Source: Salminus brasiliensis
Lineage: Eukaryota > Chordata > Actinopteri > Characiformes > Bryconidae
Assembly (NCBI RefSeq): GCF_030463535.1
Contig: NC_132899.1
Span: 17,461,490-17,525,489, forward strand
Reading direction: 5' to 3'
DNA length: 64,000 nt
Made by a program: the position numbers and the translations under genes
Part shown: piece by piece, positions 9,861-24,059 of the stretch
How positions within the stretch are numbered: position 1 is the stretch's first letter
Layout of the letters: the number at the start of each line of letters is the position of its first letter
Notes under the pieces: model-generated
Databases searched by the model: none
Told to the model about the DNA's origin: nothing
Seen by the model: the letters and a program-made list of their open reading frames with translations, nothing else

Positions 9861-12800
9861 ATAACATTTTGAGAAAAAATTCTATCTATCATTACAAATA
9901 GGTTATGTGTAAATAGATAGCTCACTTGAACTTGACACCCAAATCTACATTATTTTTGATGTAATACTACATATTTTATATTTTATATATTTTTTTGTTC
10001 TCTGTTTGCCACCATGCCAACCTTTATAAGAAAATTAGCTTACAAATTTGTGAACGGATGTCTGGTTATGTCCAAAACAGTAGCATTCCCTGATTTACAA
10101 GCAGACGCAAATAACTTGGAGACAGACCATGATGGAATTAGAAGCACAAGATCTTCAGATAAGAGATCAAAGTAGACTGAAAGATGGAGGAAACAGATGA
10201 ATTAGGTGACAGCCATTGCATTCTTCCCAGCATGTGGAAAGAACCGACAGCAGCAGCTGAAACTAGGGGATCTGCAGACAATTCTCTGTGGTGCTGTTTC
10301 TTATATAACTCCAACTAGGTATGTGTGTGCATTCCTGGCTTTGCCTTCAGGTTCCTACATCTTCTTGAAATAGTTTACTTGTTCAAGGTGCAGCAAGCCC
10401 TATAACTTACCCTAAGGACACTAAAGACTACAAAGGGCTTTATGTCACATGACAATATCTCTAACTTTCATGGAATGGAGGCCGTCATTGTTCACTGCAG
10501 TTGTCTCCATCCATTTTTGTTTCAGAAGGCCTGGATCAGGGTTGTTTCACTGTCAGTCTGTAGTGCATCAACAGAATGTCTAATATCACTGACATATGTC
10601 TGTAAAAAAACACATCAGCAGAAAAATCTCCATGGAAACTGGTTAACATGTCAAAACTGGGAAACCTCCCACTGGACTTTTCAATAAGCTGGCCGTGGGT
10701 TAATACTACACATCTGACAGGTGAAGACGCCACAGCTTGAGAGGCTGCTCATATCCTGTGTGGAGCATCTGTGCTGAGCTCATAGCATTTGCACCGCAGG
10801 CAAGAACTTGCATAAAACTCCAGAGCTTTCTCCTTTAGATTCTGCTTTCACACTGCCTTATTCTGCTGTTGAACATTGGAAACCTTAGTTGTGCCTTAGA
10901 TGTTCTATTGTAACCCTGATTATGTAATGAAATATGAAGGGAAAGTAAGAGCGATTGGTGATGCCCCTAAAAACTTTAGGGCAACCAGACATGATAAGAT
11001 CAAATTTGGGTGGCAAACAGGAGTCACTACGGGTCACCATCTCAGGGATTCATTTCTTGTTTACTCTTACTTTTGGAGGAATGTTGAACTGATGACCTTA
11101 AACATGACCTCTGGTCTCTGCTGACCCATCACCTCATGTCATGATGACAGATAACTTTGGCATGTTTGGAAAGAGAAAGGAAAAGAAGCACAAATTAGGT
11201 CTCATGACTATATTAATACATATTTACTCCGGTTACTCAGTTATAAAACTGCCCCTTGCAGGGCTGATCTAGGCAAACCTTCACCTCCTCCAGCGTGTGT
11301 CATGAGGAGCCGGTGCACAACAAAAAGATCAGTTGCGAAGAGTATTTCCCTTGGACTTTTTCCCTCTCTCCTCATCTCCTCTGTTGAGACTGCTTGAATT
11401 GGGTTAATTGGGACTAACCAAACCCAGACGTGACTCTCAGTATTGGTATTGGAGCTCGGGCCTCCAGCACAGCCAGGTCCTCTCACGCTCTCACTCCCCA
11501 TCCACATCCACATATAGGCTCTCTGTGGAGAATTTGGATGGCCAGGAGGATATCAGATCAGTTGCAGCCTGCAGAGGAGCTCACATGCAAAACTCGAAAG
11601 ATTTCTTCCTCTCACAAACACACTGACGGCTCCGTTTAGGCTCTATCTGCTTTCTATTTGCTCGGTACGGTCACAGGGATGAGTTATCTGGTTTTATTTG
11701 TCCTCCTGGCTTCTGCCTACAAAAACACCAAAGAAGAATCACTTGAAGGTTTCCATGTGGTTGCTGTGCGGGTTTGCAAGCAAGAGTGAAAATAATGCCC
11801 GAATAATAAGGGCTGTAACACTTAAGTGTCCTTCAATTCAATATGAATAGACACTTTATGTGAAAGCAGCTGTATCCTGGGGTCCAAGGAGCCAAGGGAA
11901 AGGGAACGGGGCGAACAGTCCGTAAAGTTAGCCGCTAAATTAGAGCTGCTACATCAGAGCTGAAACGTCTTGCAGGGAATGGTCGCAATGCTGCGATGGG
12001 GAGACTGGATCCATCACCTCGTCCAGATGTGGATTCTGATTTACAGGGAGGCAAAGGAACATTCCTGTGGAGAAAGGCTGGAGATGGTGAGTCATAGCTT
12101 TCATACCCTGACTCACCCACAGTGCAAAGTTGTGCTATAGGCACATTTGAGAGAGTGAAAAATGACTATGGCAAAAGGAGTGATTTTCAAATGCTATGCA
12201 CACCGCAAATCACACAAACTAGCTTACGTAAACTGACTGGTAGTGCAAAAGGGCTGTACACATATACACAAATGCTGACTTCGGTGTATCTGGGAGAAAG
12301 AAGCAAGCACCTAATTCCTAGCTCAGAACAGGGCCCTTATTTGAAATAAAAACTCCCTGTATCTACACAAGCCAACCATTAGATCAGCCTCCATATCCCC
12401 TAATCAACAGCTGCTTCCTGCGGCAGTGCCCAGCTCTCCACACACCAACTTACTTTGACTGACAGCTCTGCCTCCAGGGTTTTATGCTCCGCTGCAATTA
12501 AAGGAGAGAGGCCCCACTCCAGTGTGTCCCAGTAAACTCTCAAACACACTTACCAGCCTAGCTGGAGTCTGAGGTTGCCCTGGTTGCTGTGGATGTGGAC
12601 ATGTGCACATCATGGCATGATTCTTTGGATCACTTCATCACCTCCACAAATCTAATATTACCACTATTATTTCCTAAAAAACTCAATCTCACCCAGGGTA
12701 GGAGCTCAAAGCTGGAAAAGAGCTGAAATAGGAACAGATAGGTTGAATCTGACCCTCTAATTGCTCTGTCCATGCTTTATCCACAAATATGTACTTTCAC

Positions 12801-14891
12801 ACAGAATGCACAGCTCAGTTTTACTCGGAATACACAAGACTGACTTGTTTGGGTTTGAAAAGCCACACTGTTAGGATGAGTCAGGTGTAGTTTTATTTGA
12901 TTATGCTGTCAAGCTAACATTAGCATGCTGGTACATTTGTTTGATTAGCTATAAAATCATAGTCCAGCTCAGTAGAACAAAATTGTAAACTGGAAGCTCA
13001 GCGCTAAGCAGTGAATCTTCAGCCCTAACGTCATTAGATGGAACAAGAGTTTTGCCAACATTCTGTAAAGTTTGTCCAACCTCGCAACAGTAGCTACAAA
13101 AGCGTGCATTTGTGGGCAAGGCATGGCTAGGGCAATTTGCTCCATTCCAGAGAGGATCAGTGGGGCAACAATAGAGCTCAAGGGACATTTCTATGAGAAA
13201 GAGACAGAATGAGGAATGGGGACTGTGGGATTTATGCAGCTGTGTTCTTTGGCTCAGGCTCGACTCTCCAAGCAGAGAAGAAGAGCAAACACACATACTG
13301 GGTTCTCAATTCACCCACATGCGGCGTCTAGACTCTGTTCTTCGTGCCTCTAATTCAAACCACTGCTTCTTCTAACCTGCTGCACTGCCTTGTATGTGTT
13401 GAGTGTGAGGAACTTCCATAAAACTATCAGCATGTTTGAAAACCTGTGGACCAGGCTGACCATCCACAGTGTGGATGCCTTCTGCACTCAGCAGACTTTT
13501 TTTTTTTTCAAAAGCATGGAGAGTCTAGCATCTACATCTTTCTTCAAACTGTAGCTCTCCTGCTAGAGAGCTACATCTGGAATATGTGACTGTGATCCAA
13601 ACACAAATCCTCTTCCTTGACACAAACCTGGGCTCAGTATGGAAGTATGATACTCTGATTCATTCGACCCATGGACTTCTCAAGGTGTCCTGTGGTATCT
13701 GGCACTAAGACGTTAGCAGCAGATCCTTTAAAGCCCCTGTCTGCTGGTTTTAAATATTTAAAAAATGTTTTAGCACTAAAGATATACAACAGATTGAGAA
13801 TGTTGTATTTCATATATATATATTAATTATCATATATATATTATATATTATATTAATGCAAATTAATTGTAGGTCAATGGTCTCGCAGTTCTGAGCAGAC
13901 TGCAGACCACCCCCACCCCATCTCCTATGACTTCGGCTATAAAATGTTTTTAAAATGTAAATCTGTAGAAACAAACAACACAAAAAGTTTGCTGTGCACT
14001 TATCTCACAGCATGAAGCAGAAATTTCATCTTAAAATAACACCGCAGTTACATTCAGCCTCCAGTAAGTTCTTCACCATTTAAGGTCAAGTAAGAAGCTG
14101 GAGAATAACTCCCGTCTGGTAGGTGCTGCAGTGCTTGTTAAGCGTCATATCACTATGCTCTGAATGTAAAGGCAGAAAAACTGATATATGAACAAGGAGG
14201 GAAAGACATCACAGGTGTGTATGTTAAGCATGTAGCTAGCACCATGACTTTTAACGAGCAGAAGGAGTTTAAATAACCAAGCTTTATGACTGGATAACCT
14301 AAGCTGATTGTGACAGCAAAGAGGCTGAATGCACAGGAAGGCACTCTCTTTATCAAGGAATAAGATGTAAACATGTTGCTAACTCTGATTATTCTTTGAC
14401 TGATCTGACGTCAGATGAAGATCAAACCCGCTGTATCAGTGAAATCTGATCAAGCTTGATGGCTTTAATATCTGGAGAATGTGGAGACCACAGAAGCCGC
14501 TGCTCTAATGTCCACACTTCTTCTCGCAACAGGTCCCCATTTACAAGTTCCAGATGTGCACACATTTCTGTAGGTTGTAGCATCTCACAGCTTCAAAGAT
14601 CTTCACTCTGTAGCTACAGAGAAGTAAGAACAGCAACATTATGTAATTGCAAAGAGTTATGAATAAAGTCGTGGTCCACCCCCCCCTCCTCCCCCCAGAA
14701 CAATAAATTGCAATTTTACATGACTTTGTACCACCATTATACAACATTTAAGATCTCCCATGGGTTAAGATACTCTGGCATTACCACTGATTTGTGGTAT
14801 TTTGTTTGTACAACACTAATAACTGCCAACTTTCATGGTTCATATAAACTCCTTGGATGATGTGCTCATGTGCTTTTAGTAGCTTTGTTGT

Positions 14892-14962
14892 TACTACTAC
14901 TACTACTGCTACTACTACAATATAATATAATATAATATAATATAATATAATATAATATAATA
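14892..14962. repeat. (ACT)n and (TATAA)n microsatellites
   Basis: A trinucleotide ACT tract runs directly into about nine TATAA pentanucleotide units and then further AT-rich sequence. Confidence 0.9.
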
Positions 14963-15259
14963 TATATTATATATTTTAAATATAAAGTATTTTGCTGTGT
15001 AAGTGACACCTTAAGCAAGGACTTTGCTTGAAAGACCTGTCTTAAACAGTCCTATGGAATAGAACATAAACCCGTGGTAGTGGGAATCCTCTTTTATGAG
15101 TGGAAGACAGCAGGCTTGTAAAAACAAAGGGGAAGCCACCGCACTACTGTGCTTTACAACACATGCTGTTCAGGTCAGGTTCACCTTGAACATCCCCTGT
15201 CAAAAGCATAACTTATTCATGCTTCCTTTTGTATTTGGGTCCAACCTGCTTGCTGTATA

Positions 15260-16853
15260 CAGTGCCCTCCATAATTATTGGTTAAGATGTGTTCTTCAGC
15301 TTCTAATAAATTGAGTTTTTTTCTAAATAATATAGGACCACGATGGAAAAAAGAGTAAAATCCAACCTTTAACTCAAGTGAATTTTAAGGGGGGAAAAAA
15401 TCCCTGACTAAGAAATAATTATTCTTCATAAAATCACCTGTTTCATAATTATTGGCACCCCTAACATTTCTTAGGAAATAAATGTAATTAAAGTTTCTGT
15501 CAATTCTACAGTCGTTTACGAAGTTGATCAGAGTATGTAGGAACATTTAATTAGTAATTCACAACTTCCTGTTTCCCTGGGGTATAAACATGACATGACA
15601 CAGAGGTCATTTCTCTTCAACATGGGAAAGACAAAGGAACATACCATTCAAGTAAGGCAGATGTGTGTTGACCTCCACAAGTCAGGCAATGGCTACAAGA
15701 AAATAGCCACTCACCTACACCTGTCCATATCTCCTGTCAGAGGAATTATTAAGAAATTTAAAACAACTGGAACAGTGGTGAACAAGCCTGGACGAGGACG
15801 CAAGTTTATTTTGCCACCACGCACAGTGAGGAGGATGATAAGAGAAATAAAAAGGTCTCCAAAGCTCACTGTTACAGAATTGCAACAAATGGTAGCTTCT
15901 TGGGGTCACAAAGTCTCCAAAACAACCATCAGGCGCTATCTGCATGCCAACAAGCTGTTTGGGAGGCATGCATGGAAAAAACCTTTTCTCACTCACAATT
16001 ATAAACACAAATGTTTGGAGTTTGCTAAGCAGTACTGAAACTTCAACTGGGACCGTGTGCTTTGGTCAGATGAAACTAAGATAGAGCTTTTTGCCAACAA
16101 ATGCTCTAAGTGGGTCTGGCGTAACACAAGAGCTCAGTATGCAGAAAAGCACCTCATGCCCACTGTGAAATATGGGGGAGGATCAGTGATGCTGTGGGCC
16201 TGTTTCTCTTCCAAAGGCCCTGGGAACCTTGTTTGGGTGCATGGCATCATGAATGCTTTGAAATACCAGGACATTTTAAAACAAAATTTGGTGGCTTCTG
16301 CCCAAAAGCTGAAGATGGGTCGTCACTGGGTCTTTCAGCAAGATAATGACCCAAAACATATGGCCAAATCTACACAGAAATGGTTCACCACACACAGAAT
16401 CAAGCTCCTCCCATGGCCATCTCAGTCCCCAGACCTCAACCCCATTGAAAACCTGTGGGGTGAGCTAAAGAGGAGAGTGCAGAGGAGAGGACCCAGGTCG
16501 CTGGATGATTTAGAGAGATTGTGCAAAGAGGAATTGTCAAAGATCCCTCTATCTGTATTCTCCCATCTTGTGAAATATTATAAGAAAAGATTAGGTGCTG
16601 TTTTGTTGGCAAAAGGGGGTTGTACAAAGTATTAACATCAGGGGTGCCAATAATTGTGGCACACATGATTGGATGTTAAACAATTATTTCTTAATGTGGG
16701 ATTTCTTTCCTACTGAATAAATTCACTTGAGTTAAAGGTTGGATTTTACTTTTTTTTCCATCGTGGTCCTATATTATTTAGAAAAAAACTTAATTTATTA
16801 GAAGCTAAAGAAAACATCTTAACCAGGGGTGCCAATAATTATGGAGGGCACTG
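15260..16853 (+). mobile_element. full-length Tc1-like transposon, family 1
   Basis: The element is 1594 bp, flanked by TA duplications at 15258-15259 and 16854-16855. The ends read CAGTGCCCTCCATAATTATT and its complement. The terminal repeats are long and carry an inner copy of the terminal phrase (ATAATTATTGGCACCCC near 15447), the IR/DR layout typical of fish Tc1 elements. The left outer repeat lacks a nine-base segment present on the right, apparently deleted between short repeats. The single transposase frame at 15622-16635 is broken by one stop. Confidence 0.93.
15622..16635 (+). pseudogene. Tc1-like transposase with one in-frame stop
   Basis: The reading frame spans 337 codons plus the terminal stop, about the normal length for Tc1-like transposases. 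It starts MGKTKEHT and ends CTKY. Codon 139 (16036-16038) is TGA. The frame continues unchanged on both sides, so this is a point lesion and not a frameshift. N-terminal paired-like helix-turn-helix DNA-binding segments precede the break. The DD34E catalytic triad lies after it: WSDETK, then QDNDPKH, with 34 residues to the glutamate of NPIENLW. An upstream in-frame ATG at 15595 also exists, but the MGKTKE start matches the family. The copy should not make full-length enzyme. Confidence 0.93.
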
Positions 16854-18860
16854 TATGTCTGCATTAGCATATCATTGCTGTCCTACAAAACAAAACAAAA
16901 CAATAATGTATGATGAATGGACCAAAAGAAATGCCACAATCAAAGTCCACTGTAACGTTACCGTTTCGCACTGTTTTGAGTTACTATTTTTGGACAGCAA
17001 CATGTGCTCAGTTTAATGAAAGGTATACAGTTATCTTTGTATAACTGGTGTGTAACCAGCGAGCTGCAGGAGAAAACTTTTCATATAAATAGGTTGGGAA
17101 AGCGTGCAGTGATCAGAACTGACCATTTAAACATCGCATATTTGCAATTACTTAGATTCATATGTCTCTGTACAGTCTGGTCTGCATCAGTGTTTTTGAC
17201 AACATCTGGAAAGAGCAGTCACTAGCAATCAAACATCAGTCTAATGACTGCAAGAAATATTTCTCAGAATTCCTTTGATCAGGCATGATGATAACAATGT
17301 ATTTTTTAACTTTCAAAAGACTAATATAATATTGTACACTTTGTATGCATGTGTAATTGTATTCTGATTGTTGAAGCTTCATCAAGACTAATATAAATAT
17401 TAGGAATAAAACAAATGTATCACTTTTTAAATAATTAAAACTGAAAAAGCAAACCAAGCAAAGGTTGTCTTCCCCTAGTTTAGACCATGACCTTTGTCTT
17501 ATGATGATTCGGGAGAAGACTGTAAGAGAGTGGGGAGAACTCAGAGGACTTTGAACTGGAGTTCGGGTGAATTTTGCTAGTAGTAGGAAGCCTTCTGATA
17601 AATGGAGCCAAGAATGATAGATGACAGGGTTAAAAGGGAGGTGACGGGGTGGTGGAGGGTTGTGAAGACTAGATACGTGAACAGAGTAAAAAATAAATAT
17701 ATACGATGTTAGAATTTAGCTATTTAGTATAATTTTAGGATAAACCCAACTTTCAGGAAATAGACACATTTATATTATACTTTCAGTAAATGGACCTACA
17801 TCTTAATATGTACATATTAATATGGTAAGTAGCATAGTCATTTAAAGGCAAGAATGAGGTAATTAAAATAAATTCCACTGCTGTAAGAGCATTACTTCAT
17901 GAAGTGCTTTTACCTCTGACCCACCCAATTATGACACAAATTCCATATCCTTCAACAAGTCGCTCTCAAGTATGCTTTCAAAGTATCGTATACTATTTTT
18001 GTAACCTACTGGCACAGATGAGTGGAACATGCATGACAGCTAGTAAAGCAAATCTCAGGTCTGTGGTAGGAAACAGACTCTTTTTACTCTTCAGACTCTT
18101 TGGTTCTTCTTACAGTGGTGGTTCTCTATGCAAACAGCATAATATAGAGTTCTCTTCCCCCTGCAAACAATGATCCTCAGAAGTTCCACCATCCAGAAGA
18201 AAAACTAAAGAGCCTCAACTGGTGGTCTGTTTGGGTCCAAAGGAGTTTATGTTGGACAACAGTCTATTTGGCTTGCATTGTGTTCAGATTGTTTAGCTTT
18301 TACATTGAACATTGAGGGAGAAAAAAACAGTGTGCATCAGGCCCATAATGGCTTTTCAAGGAGCCCTACCTCACTTTACTCTAAAACCAGGGGACTCTTT
18401 ACTTTCATACTGGCCCTGCAAAAGGAGCATTCTTTTTATACCCAACTGTACAGCACTGTACACTTTCAATAGATACAGGCCTAGCAGCATATTGGGTTTT
18501 TTTTTGTGCTCCCCTGTTACCTGTCTGAACTGTCTGTTAAAACTGCAATCACAGCATTGGGCATCTTTGTAGATACATGACACTAATTATGACTCAGCAA
18601 ACAAAGGGTCAATGAATCAGCATGGCAGTCACTTTACGGCCAATGATTGTATGCTATATTATAATTATTCAAAATGAAAAGATGACAAGCTAAAATTGCG
18701 AACTGTCATAGAACTTCCATTAATACCTTAAAAGGCATATAGCCTGCCAGCAAATATCTATAACTTCTATAACTTTACAAACTTCTATTACCACAGAATA
18801 GCCCCACTAGTTTATACAGAAGTCCCTGTAGTTACTGAATAATGTTCCTTTCTATGGTAA

Positions 18861-19264
18861 AGGGTTACGGCTTGTTAGGCCTATGGCTTGTTCACAATTA
18901 GCATTAGGAAGGTCCAGTTCTAACAAATCCTTTGAATCCTCAACCCTTGCCCCAACAATTAGTGGCTGTGGGCTCTGCTAAGCAGCTGTCTAGCATTCTG
19001 AAAATGTAAAAGAAAAGATGCCTATAAAGCAGTGGAAGGCTTTAAGAAGATAGCAAAACCCTTTTTAGACAGTAATTTTCTCAGTTAGTGATGTAATTAA
19101 GTAGTGGCAGTTAACAGTAATGGTGGAGGTCAAACTGAGGTCTAGAAGACCATAAAAACTTTCCAAGAGAAGTGCTGCAAAAGACGACAGATTTAGCAGC
19201 CTCTGGTGTGGTGCTGTAAATGATGGGATGTGCCCCAAGGGGTGCCCAAAACGTTTGCATGCCA
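18861..19264 (+). mobile_element. decayed, internally deleted Tc1-like copy, family 4
   Basis: The sequence keeps recognisable pieces in order: a leader-like region (18861-18970), the DNA-binding part of the transposase (AAGCAGCTGTCTAG, GAAGGCTTTAAGAAGATAGC, GGTGGAGGTCAAACTGAGG, GATTTAGCAGCCTCTGG) and a terminal phrase (GGGGTGCCCAAAACGTTTGC). The catalytic half is missing. The same family occurs in the opposite orientation at about 62984-63775. Confidence 0.65.
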
Positions 19265-22200
19265 CTGTAGTTGGTGCTAGAACAATGGTGTGTTTGGTTG
19301 TTTGCAATTAGATGACGTACATTTTGCATTTATTTCTGAGAAATTGAGTTCTAAGAGATTCGGGGAGCAGGGTTTTGGCAGCCCAAACGCTGTGGGTTCA
19401 AAATCAGTATTTTTAAAAAGATCAGCTTTATGCCCTATGATGATGACTGTGCTATTTCAGTAAATGCAGCATTTTAGTCAGAAAGATGTGGTCAGTGACA
19501 TTGTTCAGTTGCCAGACATGAATACTGGAGATGCATATGGAGGTCTGCTTTTCTACCCAGAATCCTGTGACTAAGGAGTAGCCTTCAGAGAGAGAAAGAA
19601 TCCCCCCTCCACCCTGAAGCCCACCTCCTCTCTCCCAGGCCGAAGCTAGGTCTAGAATATGATTGCTTTAACATGCTGCATGTCCCAGCTCCCAGCTGAG
19701 CAGCACTCCTTTTAGAACATGAACCAAGAAGACACACTCTGGCAGCCAAGAGTGGGCCACAGTTACTCAGGACACAACTAATCAAACTCGCTTTCTTCTT
19801 TGCTAGTATTCATTCATACAGCCTAGGTATTATAATGGCCAGACAGTCTTAAATTTCAAGTTATGTATCCCACTTCATTTTAAAGTTATGTATGTACATA
19901 TCATGATAAGCTGCAGTCTTTGATGCTTGTGTTTTATGTTTCTTGGCTGCCCTTTCAAATTTTCTCATTTCAGTGCTAATAAATCTGCTTCTTTGTTACA
20001 TAACCTGTTCTTAAATATCGTAAATATCTTGAACTTTCTGGTAATCTGCACACATGTGTTCATGCTTATTCAAGTAACCAGCAGTTTTTACCATCATCTG
20101 TAAATTCTAGGTTTACATAATTGGAAGTTTTCTTTAATGATGTAGTAATTCACAATGCCATTAAAGCTAGTCATGAAGACGATTTATTTGAAGTGGATGA
20201 TACATTTTAGCCTTGCGTAAGAACTAACTAAACTGCATGTCACTTATCAACCTTTACTGAGTGGAAAGAATTGGTGTGTGCTGTATACTGGATCAGCGCT
20301 GCTCTAAGACATTTTTCTCCTCTGTCAGTGATCTATTTTTTAAAGCTCAGAATTTGGTGACTAACTGTTTCCACATTTTTTAGGCAAATACTTTTCTGCA
20401 ACAATATCAATTAATCTTGCATGCAGATAAGTAGCCAAAACAGTTCTATTTGAGAAATAAAGTTGGATCTATTTTGTCTGAATAAGAAGCTGGAGATGGT
20501 AGGAAAATCTTTTTTTTATTGGTGTTATTTTTGGGCTTTGGAGTCGATTATCTCTTCAGCTGAAGAATGACGTTTGATGAAAGAGTCATAGAGCTCTGTT
20601 CTTTTCCAGGAGCTTTGGTCAAGATCATCGTAACTCTGTTTACTTGTTGTGCTGGGTAAGGATTTATGAAGTAATCATGAAGGCTCTTTTTCATGCCAGA
20701 GAATTTCCACACAGCTGGAGTCAGCCAGACTTTGATGGGACAGATCATTAAAAGAGAGCTCTCCTGAGGAAGCTGAGAGACTACCAAGAACAGACTGCAG
20801 AGCAGGCCAAGATTTCCTCTGAAACTTGGCGTCCAGCATTTTCCTCTCACACGTTTGCATCGCAAGTTAGCACAGTGGAGTGCTAGGTTACCTGATGAAC
20901 ACAGCACTGTTGGGTTATGGGGGTCAATTTGCCTTTTTTTTTTACTTGTAAGAACAGAAGCTATGGTACCCAAACAGCCAGTCAGATGCAATGGGAGGGT
21001 GGAGGGGAAGGAGAGGAGGGATAGGGTCTTTTGAAGTAGCAGATTTGTGGTTTCATATCCTCATTCCCACAAGAGAAGAGTAAGTGGAAGTTGCCAAGTG
21101 ATTTAATGTGCATTAGCATGCAAACGATTTAGCAAACATGTCACAACCCAGGCAGCTAAAAGGTTTAGTACATTATGCAACTACTTCAGTGAAGTTATGA
21201 CGCCCCTTTGTTTCGTGTTTTCCTGCCTCTGTGGAAGTGAGAGATGAACTTGGTGTTAGTTTTCCAGGTGCAAAAACATTAAATTACATTTTGTCCATCT
21301 AATTACTTGTCTTTACATCTTTTGTACAATTATTAATACAATAGTCTTGGACATTACTGTATTCACAATGAACAAACTCACTATTCCTCAACCTATTGGG
21401 TTTTAGGATTGAGTATGATGCCTTACTTGCTTTGAAAAGAAGAGTAAAAACACATCATAAGCTGCAATACAGTCTTATTAGACAATCTCATACTTGCATT
21501 ACTTTTCACACTTATTAAAATGCAAGATTTAATTCTCCAATGTTTGTGTGTCTAAAAAAGGAAGCTACAGAGTTGAATTTTACCTGACCACTTCACCTCA
21601 ACATCAACCCTCATGGCTGTTTGAGATACACTCAACTGCATGGAACTCTGTAGGGGGCTCTATCAAAGGTTAAAGAAAAGTTTAAATACATATCCGAGGG
21701 TAAATGATGTGTAAGAGAAGTTTCGTCTTCTTCCTTTCACAGTTTGTGGCTTGACACACTAATGGCACTGAACAAAGATGGTCTGTCCATATTCTAAACC
21801 AAGAAAGGGACACTGGCCTTGAGGTAGTTTTCATTGGATGAAAAAATAAGTAAATAATTGTTGAGATATTGCAGCCATATGTTAAACACACTACAGGACT
21901 GCTTGTGTGTAAGCGGTCTGGTATGCCAAACTGAGTTGTGGGTAAGGGTATTACTTAAAGAGGGATCAGATCTATCATGGGAGATGAATGAAATCACCAT
22001 TTGCTGGCGTCAGCGCCTTTGAGCCCCAATTCCACTGAGTCGCTGAAGCCATCCAAAGCCATTAATGTTGTTGCTGCCATAAAGTTTTCACTGAGTTTTT
22101 TCCCTGGTTCCTCCTGAGCCACTGTCTCCCCACATGCACACAGCTAGATTTATGGCTGTTTGTTTTGTCCAACATTTTAAGATGAAAACAGCTACATCTC

Positions 22201-24059
22201 TATCAATCACCACTGCTGCTGTGGAGGAATCTAGACAGGTTTTTTTTTTTTTTTGAGGAGGTCCTCATCGAGAGCGGGAAAGGAATGTTCCGTATGATAT
22301 TCGAATAAAGAGGAAAAAAAAGCAGGAGCAGGAGGTAGGGGGAGACAAGCTAGAGAGTGCTAGAGAGATGGACAGGGCATTAAGAATGATCTTCCATCTG
22401 TGCCGGGTTCAGATGAAACCAGATGTTGAGACTTTTCTAGCAGACAGAGAATGGGCTGAGATTGCTGCAGGTGTTTTCCATTTTGGCTCGTCTGAACACG
22501 GCATCACCCTGGATCTGAGGCTGGGATAACATATCACAAACATTACTGCACTGCTCATCTGTCTTCACCAAGCGTTAGAAGTCGCTACAGTTCAAGAAGG
22601 CCAGTAGGTGGTGAACATCACTAATGAGGCTAAGACCGGATGCTGAAAGCACTGTTGAGAAGAAATTACAAATTGCAGTGGAGTATGTAGTGAGATGTAT
22701 GATCTCATTAGCTGGGACCTGTTTGTGCTGCTGATCTAATCCTTCTCTGTCACCCCAGCACCGCACACTCGCTTCAGCTTCAGGACACACTGCCCTATTC
22801 CACCAAGGTTTTTTTTTTTGTTCTTAGAGCCTTCAACAGCAGTTCACCCGTGAACCCTCGCTGACTTCCCCCAGAACATCGATCCAGTAGCAGCAAACAT
22901 CTGCAGTTGCACACCACTAATCAACACAACAGCCGCTTATAAAGCATATGATATGGAAACAGCAGAGCAGTCCTTTGCTTCCAGTGCTATTGTCTTGTGA
23001 AATATTAGGACAAGGGAAATTGTTCTGGTTTAAAAAGGGCTCCCTTGGTAGCCTCAAATTAGGCTGTCAGCAACTTCTGGAACTGTCTAGTCTCAATGGA
23101 AATTTTGGCGATGATGCTACTTGGCTTGGCAGCGCACGCAATTAATAATAAGAGCTACCCTTATATTATTTCAAAGCCATTGAAAACGTCTCTGTTTTTT
23201 TACTTTCCTTTTTTCAGTATTGGGACAATAAAGAAGTTCTCAAGAAAGGGGGGGTTCTAAGAACCATATAGGATGACGGCAGTCAGGGATGTAAGGAATC
23301 AGCAGTTTCCATAGACTGTTTGTTTCCACTGAAAAAGATAGTAAACCATTTACAGTTCCATCCTCTTTGGACTGCAAGCTTTACGAACCATGAACACGCA
23401 TTTTGGGTTTGTTTTGGTATGGATTCAGGTTGGCCATGAAAAGTTACACACACATGCATATGTAAGCCAGCTCTAATATCCTGGGTCTGAATTTGTAATT
23501 ACTGCTGTACCATGCCTGGCAATTCTGCATTGTTGGCACTACAGTGGAAGAGTGAAAGACTGGCTGGAGACTTTCATACTCAAGTGTTATTAATGAATAA
23601 AACAGAGACCTCAGTGCAGGCCGTTTACCACCTTGGATTATGAGTCTTAATAATTAAGCATACATGCAATGATATTTCATTTCAAATAAAATATAAAATG
23701 TACAATTCAGCAGAATTGTATGGCATACAGGATTGAATGCAGCATTTCCTATTATAGGAACCCACCTTTCCAGTAAGTCGCTTTGTGAAATGTCTGCCCT
23801 GACATCTAGGAACAAAAACAGGTCAGCCACAAAGCACTGCATAGTAGGCCACACAAGCTCACAGAACATGCCTGTTAAGTGCTGAAGAACGTAAAACATA
23901 AATATAATCTGTTCTTGGTTGCAGCACTTACTGCCGAGTTCCAAAGTACTTCTGGAAGCAACGTAAGCAGAAGTAATATTTATAGGGAGCTTCGTGGACT
24001 GGGTTTCCATGGCTGAGCAGCCACACACAAGCACACAAAAGGAGTCTAGGGTGTTGGAA

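Larger units (their letters stand above)
5540..15257. other. intergenic DNA, no gene supported
   Basis: Both strands were read for exon-like segments. Open frames are short, lack recognisable domains and are not flanked by coherent splice sites. Simple repeats occur at 6445-6462 (G18), 7112-7152 (TG) and 7551-7576 (TTTG), with an AT-rich tract near 13810-13860. Some low-complexity-free stretches, such as 8340-8560, look complex enough to hide regulatory elements, but this cannot be shown from one sequence. Confidence 0.6.

Noticed and set aside
20548..20991. 147-codon minus-strand frame
   Set aside because: No domain, signal or splice context; composition looks like random open reading in intergenic DNA.
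23654..24034. 126-codon minus-strand frame
   Set aside because: No recognised family and no flanking exon structure.
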